NCBI RefSeq assembly: GCF_963668385.1
Contig: NZ_OY764327.1
Span: 1,054,001 to 1,118,000, forward strand
Reading direction: 5' to 3'
Length of the DNA stretch: 64,000 nt
Origin: an uncultured Carboxylicivirga sp.
GTDB taxonomy: Bacteria; Bacteroidota; Bacteroidia; Bacteroidales; Marinilabiliaceae
A program made the position numbers and the translations under genes. Positions 48,766 to 56,397 of the stretch are shown here, in pieces. The stretch's first letter is position 1. Every line of letters begins with the position of its first letter. Below the pieces are notes generated by a model. That model did not search any database. It was not told the DNA's origin and saw nothing but the letters and a program-made list of their open reading frames with translations.

Positions 48766-51000
48766 ATGAAAAGAGTATTTTTTGGACTGTTAGCTGTAAT
48801 GACATTGTTTACAGCATGTGATAACACTGACGATCCAACTCCTGGACCAAAAACTGAAGGACTGTCGGGTGACATTACAACTTCAACTACATTGGATGCT
48901 TCAACAACATACAACCTTACAGGTACATTATCTGTAAAGGATGGCGGTGAATTAATTATACCTGCAGGTACTGTAATTGAAGCCAATAATGGTTTTACTA
49001 ATTACATTATAGTTGAGCAAGGAGGAAAAATTCAGGTAAATGGTACCGCTAGTGCACCTGTAAAAATGGTTGGTAAAGATGCTGGTAATCAATCGGGCTT
49101 TTGGGGAGGTCTAATCATCAATGGTTACGCTCCTATTTCAGGTGCAACAACAGGTACAACAGCTAATGTTGAAGTAGATGGTAATCTTATCTACGGCGGA
49201 TCAGATGTTGCTGACAACTCAGGTTCGATTACCTACCTAATTTTAGGAAATACCGGGGCCAAATCATCGGCAGATGTTGAGCATAACGGATTAACATTAT
49301 GTGGTGTAGGTAATCAAACTAAAATCGAGAATATATTTGTATACGCTGGTGCTGATGATGCTGTTGAGTTTTTCGGTGGAAGTGTTAACGTAACCAATTT
49401 TCTATCTGTTGACTCAGATGATGATATGTTCGACTTCACACAAGGATATACCGGAACATTAACAAATGCATACGGTGTTTGGTCAGCTTCTCATCAATCA
49501 ACTGAATCAGATCCTCGTGGAGTTGAAGCAGATGGTAATTTTGATGGTAAATATCCTGATCACGTAGGGCAATCAAACTTTACTATAGCTAACTTAACTA
49601 TCGAGCACTTCAACACAGGTACAGAACCTAATGTGGATGCAATGACTGATGCAATTAAAATTCGTCGTGGTGCAACTGCTACTATTACTAATGCTTTGAT
49701 CAAAAGTACAGGTACCATTGGCGATTTAATTGATTTAACCGATAGTAAAGGAAATGCAACTGATGCTACTTCAATTGATATTACTTTCGAAGTTGCTAAT
49801 ATCTCAGGTGATGTTAGTAAACCTAGTGATGGCTCTGTTGCTGCTACCATCAATATCTCTAACGATAATACTGGTTGTGATCGCTCTCTTTTCGCTTGGA
49901 CTGGTTATTCATTTGAAGATGCTAGTGTTGAATCGACTATTTTAACTGGAGATATCACTTCTCAAATTACTTTAGATGCTTCTAAAACTTACAACCTTAA
50001 TGGAACTCTTTCTGTAAAAGACGGTGGTGAACTAATTATTCCAGCAGGTACAGTAATTGAAGCTCAAGAAGGTTTTGCAAACTATATTATGGTTGAGCAA
50101 GGTGGTAAAATTCAAGTGAACGGTACTGCTGAAGCTCCGGTAAAAATGATTGGTAAAGATGCTGGAGAAACATCAGGTTTCTGGGGTGGTTTAATAATCA
50201 ATGGTTACGCTCCTATCTCAGGTGCTACATCTGGTACAACAGCTAACGTTGAAGTAGATGCTAACCTTGTATATGGAGGATCAAATGTTGAAGATAACTC
50301 GGGTTCTATTACCTACCTTATCTTAGGTAACACTGGAGCAAAATCTTCGGCAGATGTTGAGCACAACGGTTTAACTTTATGCGGTGTAGGTAACAAAACA
50401 GTAATAGAGAATATTTATGTATATGCTGGTGCTGATGATGCTGTTGAATTCTTTGGTGGTTCGGTTAACGTAACTAATTTCGTTTCGGTAAACTCAGATG
50501 ACGATATGTTCGATTTCACTCAAGGTTATACTGGTACTTTGACTAATTGCTATGGTATTTGGACTGCTGATCACCAATCAACAGAATCAGATCCTCGTGG
50601 GGTAGAAGCAGACGGAAACTTTGATGGAAAATATCCTGATCATGTTGATCAGTCGAACTTTACTATCAACGGTATGACTATCGTACACATGAATACCGGA
50701 AATGCAGCTAATGTTGATGTTATGACAGATGCTATTAAAATTCGTCGTGGTGCAACTGCTACTATTACCAATGCGTTAATTGCTGGTGCTGGTTCTTGTG
50801 CTGATTTAATTGACTTAACAGATAGTAAAGGCGATGCAACAACGGCCACTTCTATTAACTACACTGTGAAAGATATTACTTTTGCAAACGAAGTAAAACA
50901 ACCCGAAGCTGGCGATGCTACTATTACAAAATCAGATAATAACACCGGAGCAGATACTTCTGTATTTGCATGGACTGGGTACTCATTCCCATCTTTATAA
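48766..51000 (+). CDS. Surface lipoprotein with two tandem homologous halves
   Basis: A 744-residue lipoprotein with signal ending LFTAC (Cys18). Two copies of a unit of about 358 residues follow: unit 1 from about residue 33 (LSGDITTSTTLDA) and unit 2 from about 391 (LTGDITSQITLDA). Both units contain GGELIIPAGTVIEA, SGFWGGLIINGYAPISGAT, DDAVEFFGGSVNVTNF and ATITNALI, giving a beta-helix-like repeat. Single-unit proteins of this type occur in Bacteroidota beside TonB receptors. It is probably the receptor's partner. Confidence 0.8.
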   Translation: MKRVFFGLLAVMTLFTACDNTDDPTPGPKTEGLSGDITTSTTLDASTTYNLTGTLSVKDGGELIIPAGTVIEANNGFTNYIIVEQGGKIQVNGTASAPVKMVGKDAGNQSGFWGGLIINGYAPISGATTGTTANVEVDGNLIYGGSDVADNSGSITYLILGNTGAKSSADVEHNGLTLCGVGNQTKIENIFVYAGADDAVEFFGGSVNVTNFLSVDSDDDMFDFTQGYTGTLTNAYGVWSASHQSTESDPRGVEADGNFDGKYPDHVGQSNFTIANLTIEHFNTGTEPNVDAMTDAIKIRRGATATITNALIKSTGTIGDLIDLTDSKGNATDATSIDITFEVANISGDVSKPSDGSVAATINISNDNTGCDRSLFAWTGYSFEDASVESTILTGDITSQITLDASKTYNLNGTLSVKDGGELIIPAGTVIEAQEGFANYIMVEQGGKIQVNGTAEAPVKMIGKDAGETSGFWGGLIINGYAPISGATSGTTANVEVDANLVYGGSNVEDNSGSITYLILGNTGAKSSADVEHNGLTLCGVGNKTVIENIYVYAGADDAVEFFGGSVNVTNFVSVNSDDDMFDFTQGYTGTLTNCYGIWTADHQSTESDPRGVEADGNFDGKYPDHVDQSNFTINGMTIVHMNTGNAANVDVMTDAIKIRRGATATITNALIAGAGSCADLIDLTDSKGDATTATSINYTVKDITFANEVKQPEAGDATITKSDNNTGADTSVFAWTGYSFPSL

Positions 51001-51030
51001 GATAAAAAACAAGATTATTGTTTACAATGA

Positions 51031-51061
51031 AACGGCCGGAATATCCCGGTCGTTTTTTTTT
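51031..51061 (+). terminator. Terminator after the duplicated lipoprotein gene
   Basis: ACGGCCGG pairs with CCGGTCGT (one G-T pair) followed by a long T run. Confidence 0.88.
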
Positions 51062-51147
51062 GCTCTTATAGATTTAACAACTATTTAAGACCTACAGGTT
51101 TGAAATAGCTGAGTTATTATTTTATTTTTAGCACAAAAAAAGAAGTT

Positions 51148-51810
51148 ATGAGTAAAACATTTCAGTTTGGTCAACAAGTAGAAGGATACACAATACCGGT
51201 ATTAAACGAGCGCGAAATAAGAGCCTCGGCAGGGATGCTTTTCTTATTTGCATTTATTTCAATAATGACTGCTATTATGAAACACGAGATGTTTTTATTG
51301 AAATACTTTATTATTGGTTTTTTAGTTGAATTCGGAATACGCTTATTTATTAATCCAAGGTTTGCTCCAACTTTAATTCTTGGGCGCATGATTGTGAGTA
51401 ACCAGGTACCCGAATATGTAGGAGCCAAGCAAAAGAAATTTGCCTGGATTATTGGAATGATATTGGCTGTAACCATGTTTGTACTGATTGTATTGCTCAA
51501 TTCGTACAGCATTATAACCGGTTTAATCTGCCTGATTTGTTTGATCTTTTTATTCTTTGAGTCAGTTTTTGGTATTTGCTTAGGATGTGTTTTTTATAAA
51601 TGGATATACAAAGAAAAAGCACAGTACTGCCCGGGTGAAGTGTGCGAAATAAAAGATCGCCATGAAATACAGAAAACACCATTTTCGCACCTTTTAATTA
51701 TTGTTGGTTTTATTGCCTTTTTTGTTGCTTCGGCTTATTTATTTAACGACACTTTTAAAGAACAGCCCCGCGACCTTTGGGAGATATTAGGTGAGAAATT
51801 TGGTAAATAA
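51148..51810 (+). CDS. DUF4395 membrane protein
   Basis: A 220-residue protein with about four to five membrane helices. The DUF4395 pattern is visible in FGQQVEGYTIPVLNEREIRASAG, NPRFAPTLILGR and GAKQKKFAW, followed by a cysteine pair CLGC and CPGEVC in the cytoplasmic or periplasmic loops. The cysteines suggest a redox or metal role, but this is not known. It is a single gene with its own terminator. Confidence 0.85.
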   Translation: MSKTFQFGQQVEGYTIPVLNEREIRASAGMLFLFAFISIMTAIMKHEMFLLKYFIIGFLVEFGIRLFINPRFAPTLILGRMIVSNQVPEYVGAKQKKFAWIIGMILAVTMFVLIVLLNSYSIITGLICLICLIFLFFESVFGICLGCVFYKWIYKEKAQYCPGEVCEIKDRHEIQKTPFSHLLIIVGFIAFFVASAYLFNDTFKEQPRDLWEILGEKFGK

Positions 51811-51818
51811 TTATACTG

Positions 51819-51848
51819 GCCGATAGCACTTTAGTTATCGGCTTTTTT
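51819..51848 (+). terminator. Terminator of the DUF4395 gene, right arm shared with a gene fragment
   Basis: GCCGATA pairs with TATCGGC around a 10-base loop, followed by a T run. From 51837 onward the sequence is identical in kind to the interior of the secreted-protein genes at 56398 and 58786, so the right arm and T run come from that fragment. Confidence 0.8.
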
Positions 51849-52113
51849 CATTTTCACTTCAGGAGAACTGCTCAAGGTTTGCCCAAGAAACACAACAGGT
51901 TCGTAATTAATATGGCTTAAGGTAATAGTCGTTGATGCTAAAGTCGCCAAATGAATTGGTGATACTACCGCTTTTGCCATGCTGAAAACTTATTGTTGCA
52001 AACGATACAGCCTCACCTGTTTCAGCATCTACAATTCTGCCATTTATTTGAGCTGATACGTAATTTATTACAGAATGAAAAAGGATTACAATGAGTAGTT
52101 TATATTTATTCAT
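51837..52113 (-). pseudogene. Truncated and frameshifted copy of the CarboxypepD_reg-like secreted protein
   Basis: This keeps only the signal peptide and the start of the CarboxypepD_reg domain (INGRIVDAETGEAV, FGDFSIN) of the 384-residue proteins at 56398-57552 and 58786-59940. A 14-bp deletion at 51929/51930 shifts the frame, and homology stops at 51837 within the neighbouring terminator. It is the remnant of a further module. Its 5' flank carries the same 228-bp element as the intact copies. Confidence 0.88.
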
Positions 52114-52339
52114 GCGAATCAATAGTTCAAATTGTTTTATAGCAAAGTTCAACCCACTTTCGGGGTTGTATCATTAGTCAAATAGTCACCTCTCGCTCCG
52201 CACGAGGCTATTATTGTTAATGTCCTTCGGACATTTTCAAATCCTGAAAGGATTTAATTTGAATAGCCACGGGTGGAACCCGTGGAATAGGAACGTATCA
52301 TAAAGGAACCCAAAAGTGGGTTCAACTGTTGTTTCGCAT
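52112..52339. mobile_element. 228-bp TIR element, copy A
   Basis: The ends are inverted: ATGCGAATCAATAGTT on the left and the complement of ATGCGAAACAACAGTT on the right. Inside are several hairpins: AATGTCC-TTC-GGACATT, AAATCCT-GAA-AGGATTT and CCACGGGT-GGA-ACCCGTGG (approximate), with GGCTATT and AATAGCC able to enclose the first two. No ORF is inside, so it resembles a non-autonomous element. Copies B, C and a diverged inverted copy D are in this window. Confidence 0.65.
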
Positions 52340-52420
52340 CATTCACTTTAGTTTTGAGTTTAAATTTATGACAACAGTTTTTTTATGTTCTTATTCATTT
52401 TTTTTTGACTAAATAAATAG

Positions 52421-52530
52421 ACCCTCGCTAAGCGAAGTCTTAGACTTCGTTTGATTAAAGATGTAGTTTTTGACTACCATTACTAGTTTTGATTTCAATC
52501 TATGTTTTATGAACTACTTGTTGTAATCCG
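52421..52530. repeat. REP-like hairpin repeat R1
   Basis: Contains CGAAGTC-TTA-GACTTCG (52433-52449) and GTAGT-TTTTG-ACTAC, then about 60 bp conserved with R2 at 53245-53345 in the same orientation. R1 and R2 flank the toxin-antitoxin pair. Confidence 0.65.
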
Positions 52531-52561
52531 GGTAGTTATTTGGTGTAGCTATAAACTTCAA

Positions 52562-52613
52562 CGAGCAGGAGAGGGGTCTCCATTAGGCTATTGGCCAATT
52601 GGTAGCCTACTCG
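52562..52613. other. Compact three-way-junction palindromic element
   Basis: CGAG at 52562 pairs with CTCG at 52610. Between them sit two hairpins: GGAGA-GGGG-TCTCC and TAGGCTA with TAGCCTA around a 12-base loop. Only two unpaired bases separate each joint. It may be a small RNA, a recombination site or a mobile-element end; strand and function are unknown. Confidence 0.45.
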
Positions 52614-52640
52614 ACAGGAGGAGATATTTGTTTTTCATTT

Positions 52641-52940
52641 CTACTTTATCTTCAAATGTTCTGGTTTTTGTCTACAATCCCAAACCGTATGAATAATAAT
52701 AGCATCAGAAATAACTTCATAAAAAAGAATAAAATCCTCAACAATCAAACCTCTGACAGATTCAAAATCAGTCTTCATTCCTATCTCTGGATGAGTATCA
52801 ACTATTGATAATTCCTTCTTGAATCGGTTATAAAGTTTAGCTGAATATTTAGGACTTTTATTTCGTTTTGTGTAGTATTCTAAAATCTCAAAAAGTTTAA
52901 TATTTGCTTTATGGGACCAAATTATCTTGCGTTTAACCAT
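52641..52940 (-). CDS. RelE/ParE-family toxin
   Basis: A 99-residue basic protein with the RelE/ParE pattern: IIWSHKANIKLFEILEYY at the N-terminus, a PEIGMKTDFESVRGLIVEDF middle and a WDCRQKPEHLK end. Such toxins act on ribosome-bound mRNA or on gyrase. It overlaps the upstream antitoxin gene by 19 bp, which is typical of type II modules. The module is flanked by hairpin repeats R1 and R2. Confidence 0.85.
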   Translation of the reverse strand: MVKRKIIWSHKANIKLFEILEYYTKRNKSPKYSAKLYNRFKKELSIVDTHPEIGMKTDFESVRGLIVEDFILFYEVISDAIIIHTVWDCRQKPEHLKIK

Positions 52941-53158
52941 TTTTCAAATTCTATATCCATTTGCGTTTGGTCTATATAAAGTCCTTCAGATATTTGTTTT
53001 CTAGATTCTACTATTTCATTACGTTGTTGATTACTAAGATTCAACGTTTGTGACTGAGATTTTGAATCAAGAATTGTTTTTATAGCATTTAAAAATGCTT
53101 CATCATCAATCTCTTCAATTCTATGTATTAATAGCTTTTTTAATTCTATTGCTTTCAT
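52922..53158 (-). CDS. Antitoxin of the RelE/ParE-type pair
   Basis: A 78-residue protein with a helical N-terminal half (ELKKLLIHRIEEIDDEAFLNAIKTIL) and a C-terminal toxin-binding-like segment ending EKWLNAR. No classic DNA-binding fold can be assigned from sequence. Its gene precedes and overlaps the toxin gene, and a -7 box lies 20 bp upstream. Confidence 0.8.
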   Translation of the reverse strand: MKAIELKKLLIHRIEEIDDEAFLNAIKTILDSKSQSQTLNLSNQQRNEIVESRKQISEGLYIDQTQMDIEFEKWLNAR

Positions 53159-53178
53159 TACTCAATCTTTAGTTCTTA

Positions 53179-53186
53179 CAAACTTA
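53179..53186 (-). promoter_or_regulatory. Candidate -7 box of the toxin-antitoxin operon
   Basis: On the minus strand TAAGTTTG matches TAnnTTTG, about 21 bp before the antitoxin ATG. Confidence 0.4.
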
Positions 53187-53244
53187 CTAAAATATTATCT
53201 CGAAAAATATATTCTGAGTCGTTTTTGTCAATTATCCCTAACTA

Positions 53245-53345
53245 CTCCCTCTAGTTAAGCAAAGTCTTTGACTTTGTTCGATTAAAGAAGTCTTTTACTA
53301 CCATTACTAGTTTTGATTCCAGTCTTTATTCTATGAACTATCTTT
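53245..53345. repeat. REP-like hairpin repeat R2
   Basis: The stem is CAAAGTC-TTT-GACTTTG (53260-53276), a compensated version of the R1 stem CGAAGTC-TTA-GACTTCG. The following stretch through ACTACCATTACTAGTTTTGA is nearly the same as in R1. It lies upstream of the toxin-antitoxin promoter. Confidence 0.65.
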
Positions 53346-53372
53346 TGCAATACCACATGTTTTGTCCTTCAA

Positions 53373-54601
53373 TTAGTCAAAGATTGGTTCCTCCAACAAT
53401 CGAACAATACGCTTAGAACCATCTTCACCTTTGAAAGTGACTTCAATTGTATCATTAGATAAATCAGTATTTCGATATCTACAATAAGACTCATAATTCA
53501 AAAGAGAGATTTCATTAATTGCTATAACCTGTGTTTTAAGTTTAAAATTGGCTTTAGAAGCAGCAGTATTCTCAACAAGAGCACCTATCTCTGCGACACT
53601 TTTGTCTTTATTATAAATAAGGGAAAATCCTTTAGTTTTCCCTATAAAACCAGAATTAGGGTGAACTGGCTCCAAAATGAGTTTTTTGTCAGGCCAATTG
53701 ATGGTTGTTTTGTAGTTTTCAAAAAAGCCCAACCCTAAAAGATTTAAACTTTTGGAAGCTGTACAGACTGTCACATCACTTACAGCAAAATCCGAGTTAT
53801 TAAAGAATAAACTATCAGTCTTATAATATCGATATGTAATTACCGAGTCTTCTTCGCCCAAACCTTTACTTGCCTGCCCAAGTATCCCTTTACTTAGGTA
53901 TTTAATAGAATCGTTTAACACATCCCTTTCACTCAAAAACAGAGTACTGTTACTTCCCAAGTCAACCAAGACACTCTTTAATGGCCTATTTTCACCGAAC
54001 CTAACTTTAGTTCTTAAATGATGACTTTTTTTATTTTCATTTAGTGGAATCTCAAAATAATTACTCCCAAACTCCAAATCATCTGGCCTCTTAGCGACAA
54101 TAATTTGTTGTCTTTCAAAATCTATCTGCCAAACAAAATGGTGCATGACGCCGATTCCTATAATACCACAAATATTCTCTTGACATTCGCCATCAAATAC
54201 AATTTCTTTAGCATTTAAATTATCAAAAGCTATTTTCCCAAATTGAATACTTTTTATATTTTTTATATGACCTAAGAACCAGTTCTCGGCGGCTCCTTGA
54301 GAAAGAGAAACCCATTATTTTCAAAACTCATTTCTTCTGAAAATCTCTTGAAAACTATATTAGATGCACCACTATCAAGTATAAATAAACTAAAGGATTT
54401 ACCCTCATTAACCTTTACATCTATAAGAATATGCCCTGAGCAACTATATCTAAAAGGGATAGTATCCGTAACAAATTCAGAACTTAACACTCCCTGATTT
54501 AATTTTTTAAAAGACCTTGATATACTATATAAAAAATAGGCAGCTCCTACAAAGGTTAATAAAATTACAACGCTAGTAAGAATCAATACTTTTTTTATCA
54601 T
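53373..54601 (-). pseudogene. Retropepsin-like aspartyl protease with PDZ-like end, frameshifted
   Basis: Two adjacent frames join into one protein of about 408 residues. The first part (54601 to about 54290) has a signal anchor and the catalytic FILDSGASNIVF motif; the second resumes with ENWFLGHIKNIKSIQFG and carries a second VLVDLGSNSTLFLS site and a PDZ-like GFSLIYNKD region to 53373. The frames meet at an AAGGAG site near 54295, where one additional G restores FLFLKGAAENW. It is a recent mutation or a sequencing error. It lies downstream of the GG-leader peptides, where a protease could be involved in processing (inference). Confidence 0.75.
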
Positions 54602-54633
54602 TAATTATATTAAATTTATCATTTGGATGGAAC

Positions 54634-55038
54634 CTAAGGCTTGTGCACAACTCTATATTGAATAACATATCTAAAGATCAAATAAGTTATAACCCCACTT
54701 ACTATGGCAGAGACCATATCCAAAGGGTCAAAAACTCCATGGAACCCGAAATAGCCTAGAAATTCATATAGTATAAAAAACACAACTCCTTGAATAATTA
54801 TTTTGGATAGACCTACTTGCTTTTTTTCTATTCCAAGACGATAACATGTATAGGTAGGTATCCCTATTATGCTACCAAGAGTGTCAGCTATATGAAAATC
54901 ATTTAAATGGTTGCTATATATAAATTTTCGATAAGTATAATTCAAAACTATGCCGGCAAGAAATAAAATTATAGCCGCAATAAAATAACCTACATGAGTA
55001 ATAAATTTCGTTTTAGTTACTTCTTTTAATTCCTTCAT
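54634..55038 (-). CDS. Small polytopic membrane protein
   Basis: A 134-residue protein with about four hydrophobic segments (about 14-33, 45-60, 79-97, 103-125). FDPLDMVSAIVSGVITYLIF faintly resembles VanZ-like proteins, but not enough to assign. It lies 78 bp after a GG-leader peptide gene and 32 bp before the protease gene, occupying the position that the small candidate immunity proteins have in the other two modules. That parallel is inferred from position only. Confidence 0.6.
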   Translation of the reverse strand: MKELKEVTKTKFITHVGYFIAAIILFLAGIVLNYTYRKFIYSNHLNDFHIADTLGSIIGIPTYTCYRLGIEKKQVGLSKIIIQGVVFFILYEFLGYFGFHGVFDPLDMVSAIVSGVITYLIFRYVIQYRVVHKP

Positions 55039-55116
55039 ATCAATTCGAATTAATTACTTTAAAGGAGAAACAAACGACGCTTATCCTTTTATAAAATACT
55101 ATGGCATAGAGTTTTG

Positions 55117-55275
55117 TCATGCTTCTGCAGCTTCTGGGCTCATATCAGTAATCCATGACAGTGCATAACCAAGTGCGACCCAAATTTTTCTTCTCCCTCC
55201 ATCAATATTAACAAGATCAGAGTTTGATAACTCTATCAAATGTGTATTTTCTAATTCTAAATTAAACTTTTCCAT
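55117..55275 (-). CDS. GG-leader peptide (52 residues), module 3
   Basis: The leader MEKFNLELENTHLIELSNSD continues to VNIDGG, a double-glycine site, followed by a 25-residue core RRKIWVALGYALSWITDM and an acidic end. The Met at 55275 fits the leader; an upstream in-frame Met adds an unlike basic stretch. This is the second peptide of the damaged module. It is too short for a safe family call; a bacteriocin-like role is inferred from the cluster. Confidence 0.65.
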   Translation of the reverse strand: MEKFNLELENTHLIELSNSDLVNIDGGRRKIWVALGYALSWITDMSPEAAEA

Positions 55276-55304
55276 TTTATTCTTGAATTTAAATTTTAAT
55301 ATAA

Positions 55305-55471
55305 TCAACTTCTGGCTTTATCCCATCCATACATAAAATCCTCCGCACAACCTTCCGGATCATTTAAAAAATCCCATGCCAAACCACCTAATACCCACCA
55401 TATAATACCTCCCTCTATCATCTTCAATTCCAGGGCATCCATCTCCTGAACAATCCATTTAAATTTTTCAT
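55305..55471 (-). pseudogene. Disrupted GG-leader peptide of the MKNL family
   Basis: The start at 55471 gives MKNLNG, as in the intact genes, but a net 4-base loss before codon 8 shifts the frame and it stops after 15 codons. The shifted frame continues VQEMDALELKMIEGG and then a core IIWWVLGGLAWDFLNDPEGC. An internal ATG at 55442 could still give a 45-residue peptide with a shortened leader. The upstream DNA is conserved with the gene at 56278. Confidence 0.7.
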
Positions 55472-55473
55472 TT

Positions 55474-55510
55474 CACAAAATTTTAAGTTATTAAAAAAGT
55501 TAATTTTGTG
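55474..55510. promoter_or_regulatory. Inverted repeat before the disrupted precursor gene
   Basis: CACAAAATT at 55474-55482 and AATTTTGTG at 55502-55510 are perfect complements, 19 bp apart, directly upstream of the start codon. The same arrangement lies before the gene at 56278. Confidence 0.5.
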
Positions 55511-55729
55511 CCGGCTGTGGCCAGCACCCCGATGGACAACATGTAAGTCTTCATCATAAAAACCACAATAAAAAGCTATTCCCTTGGTGTGTATAGTTTC
55601 GTGTAACAATACAATACTTAAGTAGAAATTCTTGCAATTATTCTCGTTAAAAAGATACTTGGCTTTGCGCCTATATGGTCCCTGAGCCTAGTTGTTAGTT
55701 CTTATTGATTTAATAGCTACTTTGCAAAC

Positions 55730-55894
55730 TATTTTTTTGTAGAAGACTGTTTTTTTACAACCAAAAACAATCCTATGGATGATGAACATAGCAGTAATCC
55801 AAGCGGTATCATACTACTATTCGATTTAAAAACACCAAATAAGACAGTGATAAAACCTAAAAAACCCAAACCAAATATTAGTATATCTTTCATT
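55730..55894 (-). CDS. Two-helix small membrane protein, candidate immunity protein (module B)
   Basis: A 54-residue protein: MKDILIFGLGFLGFITVLFG, a short loop, then a second helix (MIPLGLLLCSSSIGLFLVV) and a basic end KKQSSTKK. It starts 14 bp after the stop of the GG peptide at 55909. It shares pattern (FLGFxTVxxGxF, IPxGLLL) with the 52-residue protein at 60404-60562. Small two-helix proteins encoded just after a bacteriocin gene are often immunity proteins; here that is inference. Confidence 0.6.
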
Positions 55895-55908
55895 ATTAGG
55901 TGATTTTA

Positions 55909-56076
55909 CTAATTAGTCAGATATCCGATTGCATAACCTGTGTAGTATGCGGTTGCAATAACAAATCCTCCTGCTGCAAATACAAGACCGGCTATAGCCA
56001 AGGGGCCTCCTCCGTTAGTATCTTTTTGTTCCTCTTTTGTCAATAACTGTAAGTTTTGTATTTCAATCTTTTTCAT
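55909..56076 (-). CDS. GG-leader peptide (55 residues), second peptide of module B
   Basis: The leader MKKIEIQNLQLLTKEEQKD leads to TNGG, and the core of about 32 residues is hydrophobic and glycine-rich (AIAGLVFAAGGFVIATAYY) ending with GYAIGY, a GxxxG-type motif. The Met at 56076 is chosen because an upstream in-frame extension overlaps the preceding gene. It lies 19 bp after the MKNL-family peptide, giving a pair. The double-glycine leader suggests export by a C39-type ABC transporter, which is not in this window. Confidence 0.72.
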   Translation of the reverse strand: MKKIEIQNLQLLTKEEQKDTNGGGPLAIAGLVFAAGGFVIATAYYTGYAIGYLTN

Positions 56077-56095
56077 TTTACAAGAATTTAGATTA

Positions 56096-56278
56096 TTATT
56101 TATTTGCATCTTCTTTACCTGCATTATATCCTGACATAAATCCTCCATATATTGCCAGTCCAACGACTCCAATTGCTGCATAGTTATATGCGATCATGCC
56201 AAATATAATTCCTCCATCGGTTTTTTGCAATTCTTTAGCATCCATCTCCTGAACACCTAAATCATTTAAATTTTTCAT
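56096..56278 (-). CDS. GG-leader peptide (60 residues), MKNL family, module B
   Basis: The leader MKNLNDLGVQEMDAKELQ leads to KTDGG; the core is a 37-residue glycine-rich hydrophobic stretch (IIFGMIAYNYAAIGVVGLAI) ending GYNAGKEDANK. The leader is nearly identical to that at 58532-58684 while the cores differ. The start at 56278 has GTGAG upstream. It lies 119 bp after the secreted-protein gene and is the first peptide of the module. Confidence 0.75.
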   Translation of the reverse strand: MKNLNDLGVQEMDAKELQKTDGGIIFGMIAYNYAAIGVVGLAIYGGFMSGYNAGKEDANK

Positions 56279-56280
56279 CT

Positions 56281-56317
56281 CACAAAATTTTAAATTATTA
56301 AAAAAGTTAATTTTGTG
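56281..56317. promoter_or_regulatory. Inverted repeat before the module B precursor
   Basis: CACAAAATT at 56281-56289 and AATTTTGTG at 56309-56317 have the same sequence and spacing as the pair at 55474-55510. Confidence 0.5.
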
Positions 56318-56397
56318 CCGGCTATAACATTGATATCCCAAGCCTAAGGATTCGCACAGGAGCTGCGGAGATATATAAGTTTGAGCACTTTGTATAT

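Noticed and set aside
49560-50849. Minus-strand frames opposite the duplicated lipoprotein
   Set aside because: They mirror the two repeat units and are shadows of the coding strand.
52502-52808. Two overlapping plus-strand frames of 64 and 69 codons
   Set aside because: They overlap the structured element and the toxin gene, have no recognisable features and no ribosome-binding site.
52421-53345. Integron-like attC cassette around the toxin-antitoxin pair
   Set aside because: A GTTAAGC core-like heptamer is present in one repeat only, with no matching opposite core in the required position and no integrase; direct repeats with hairpins fit better.
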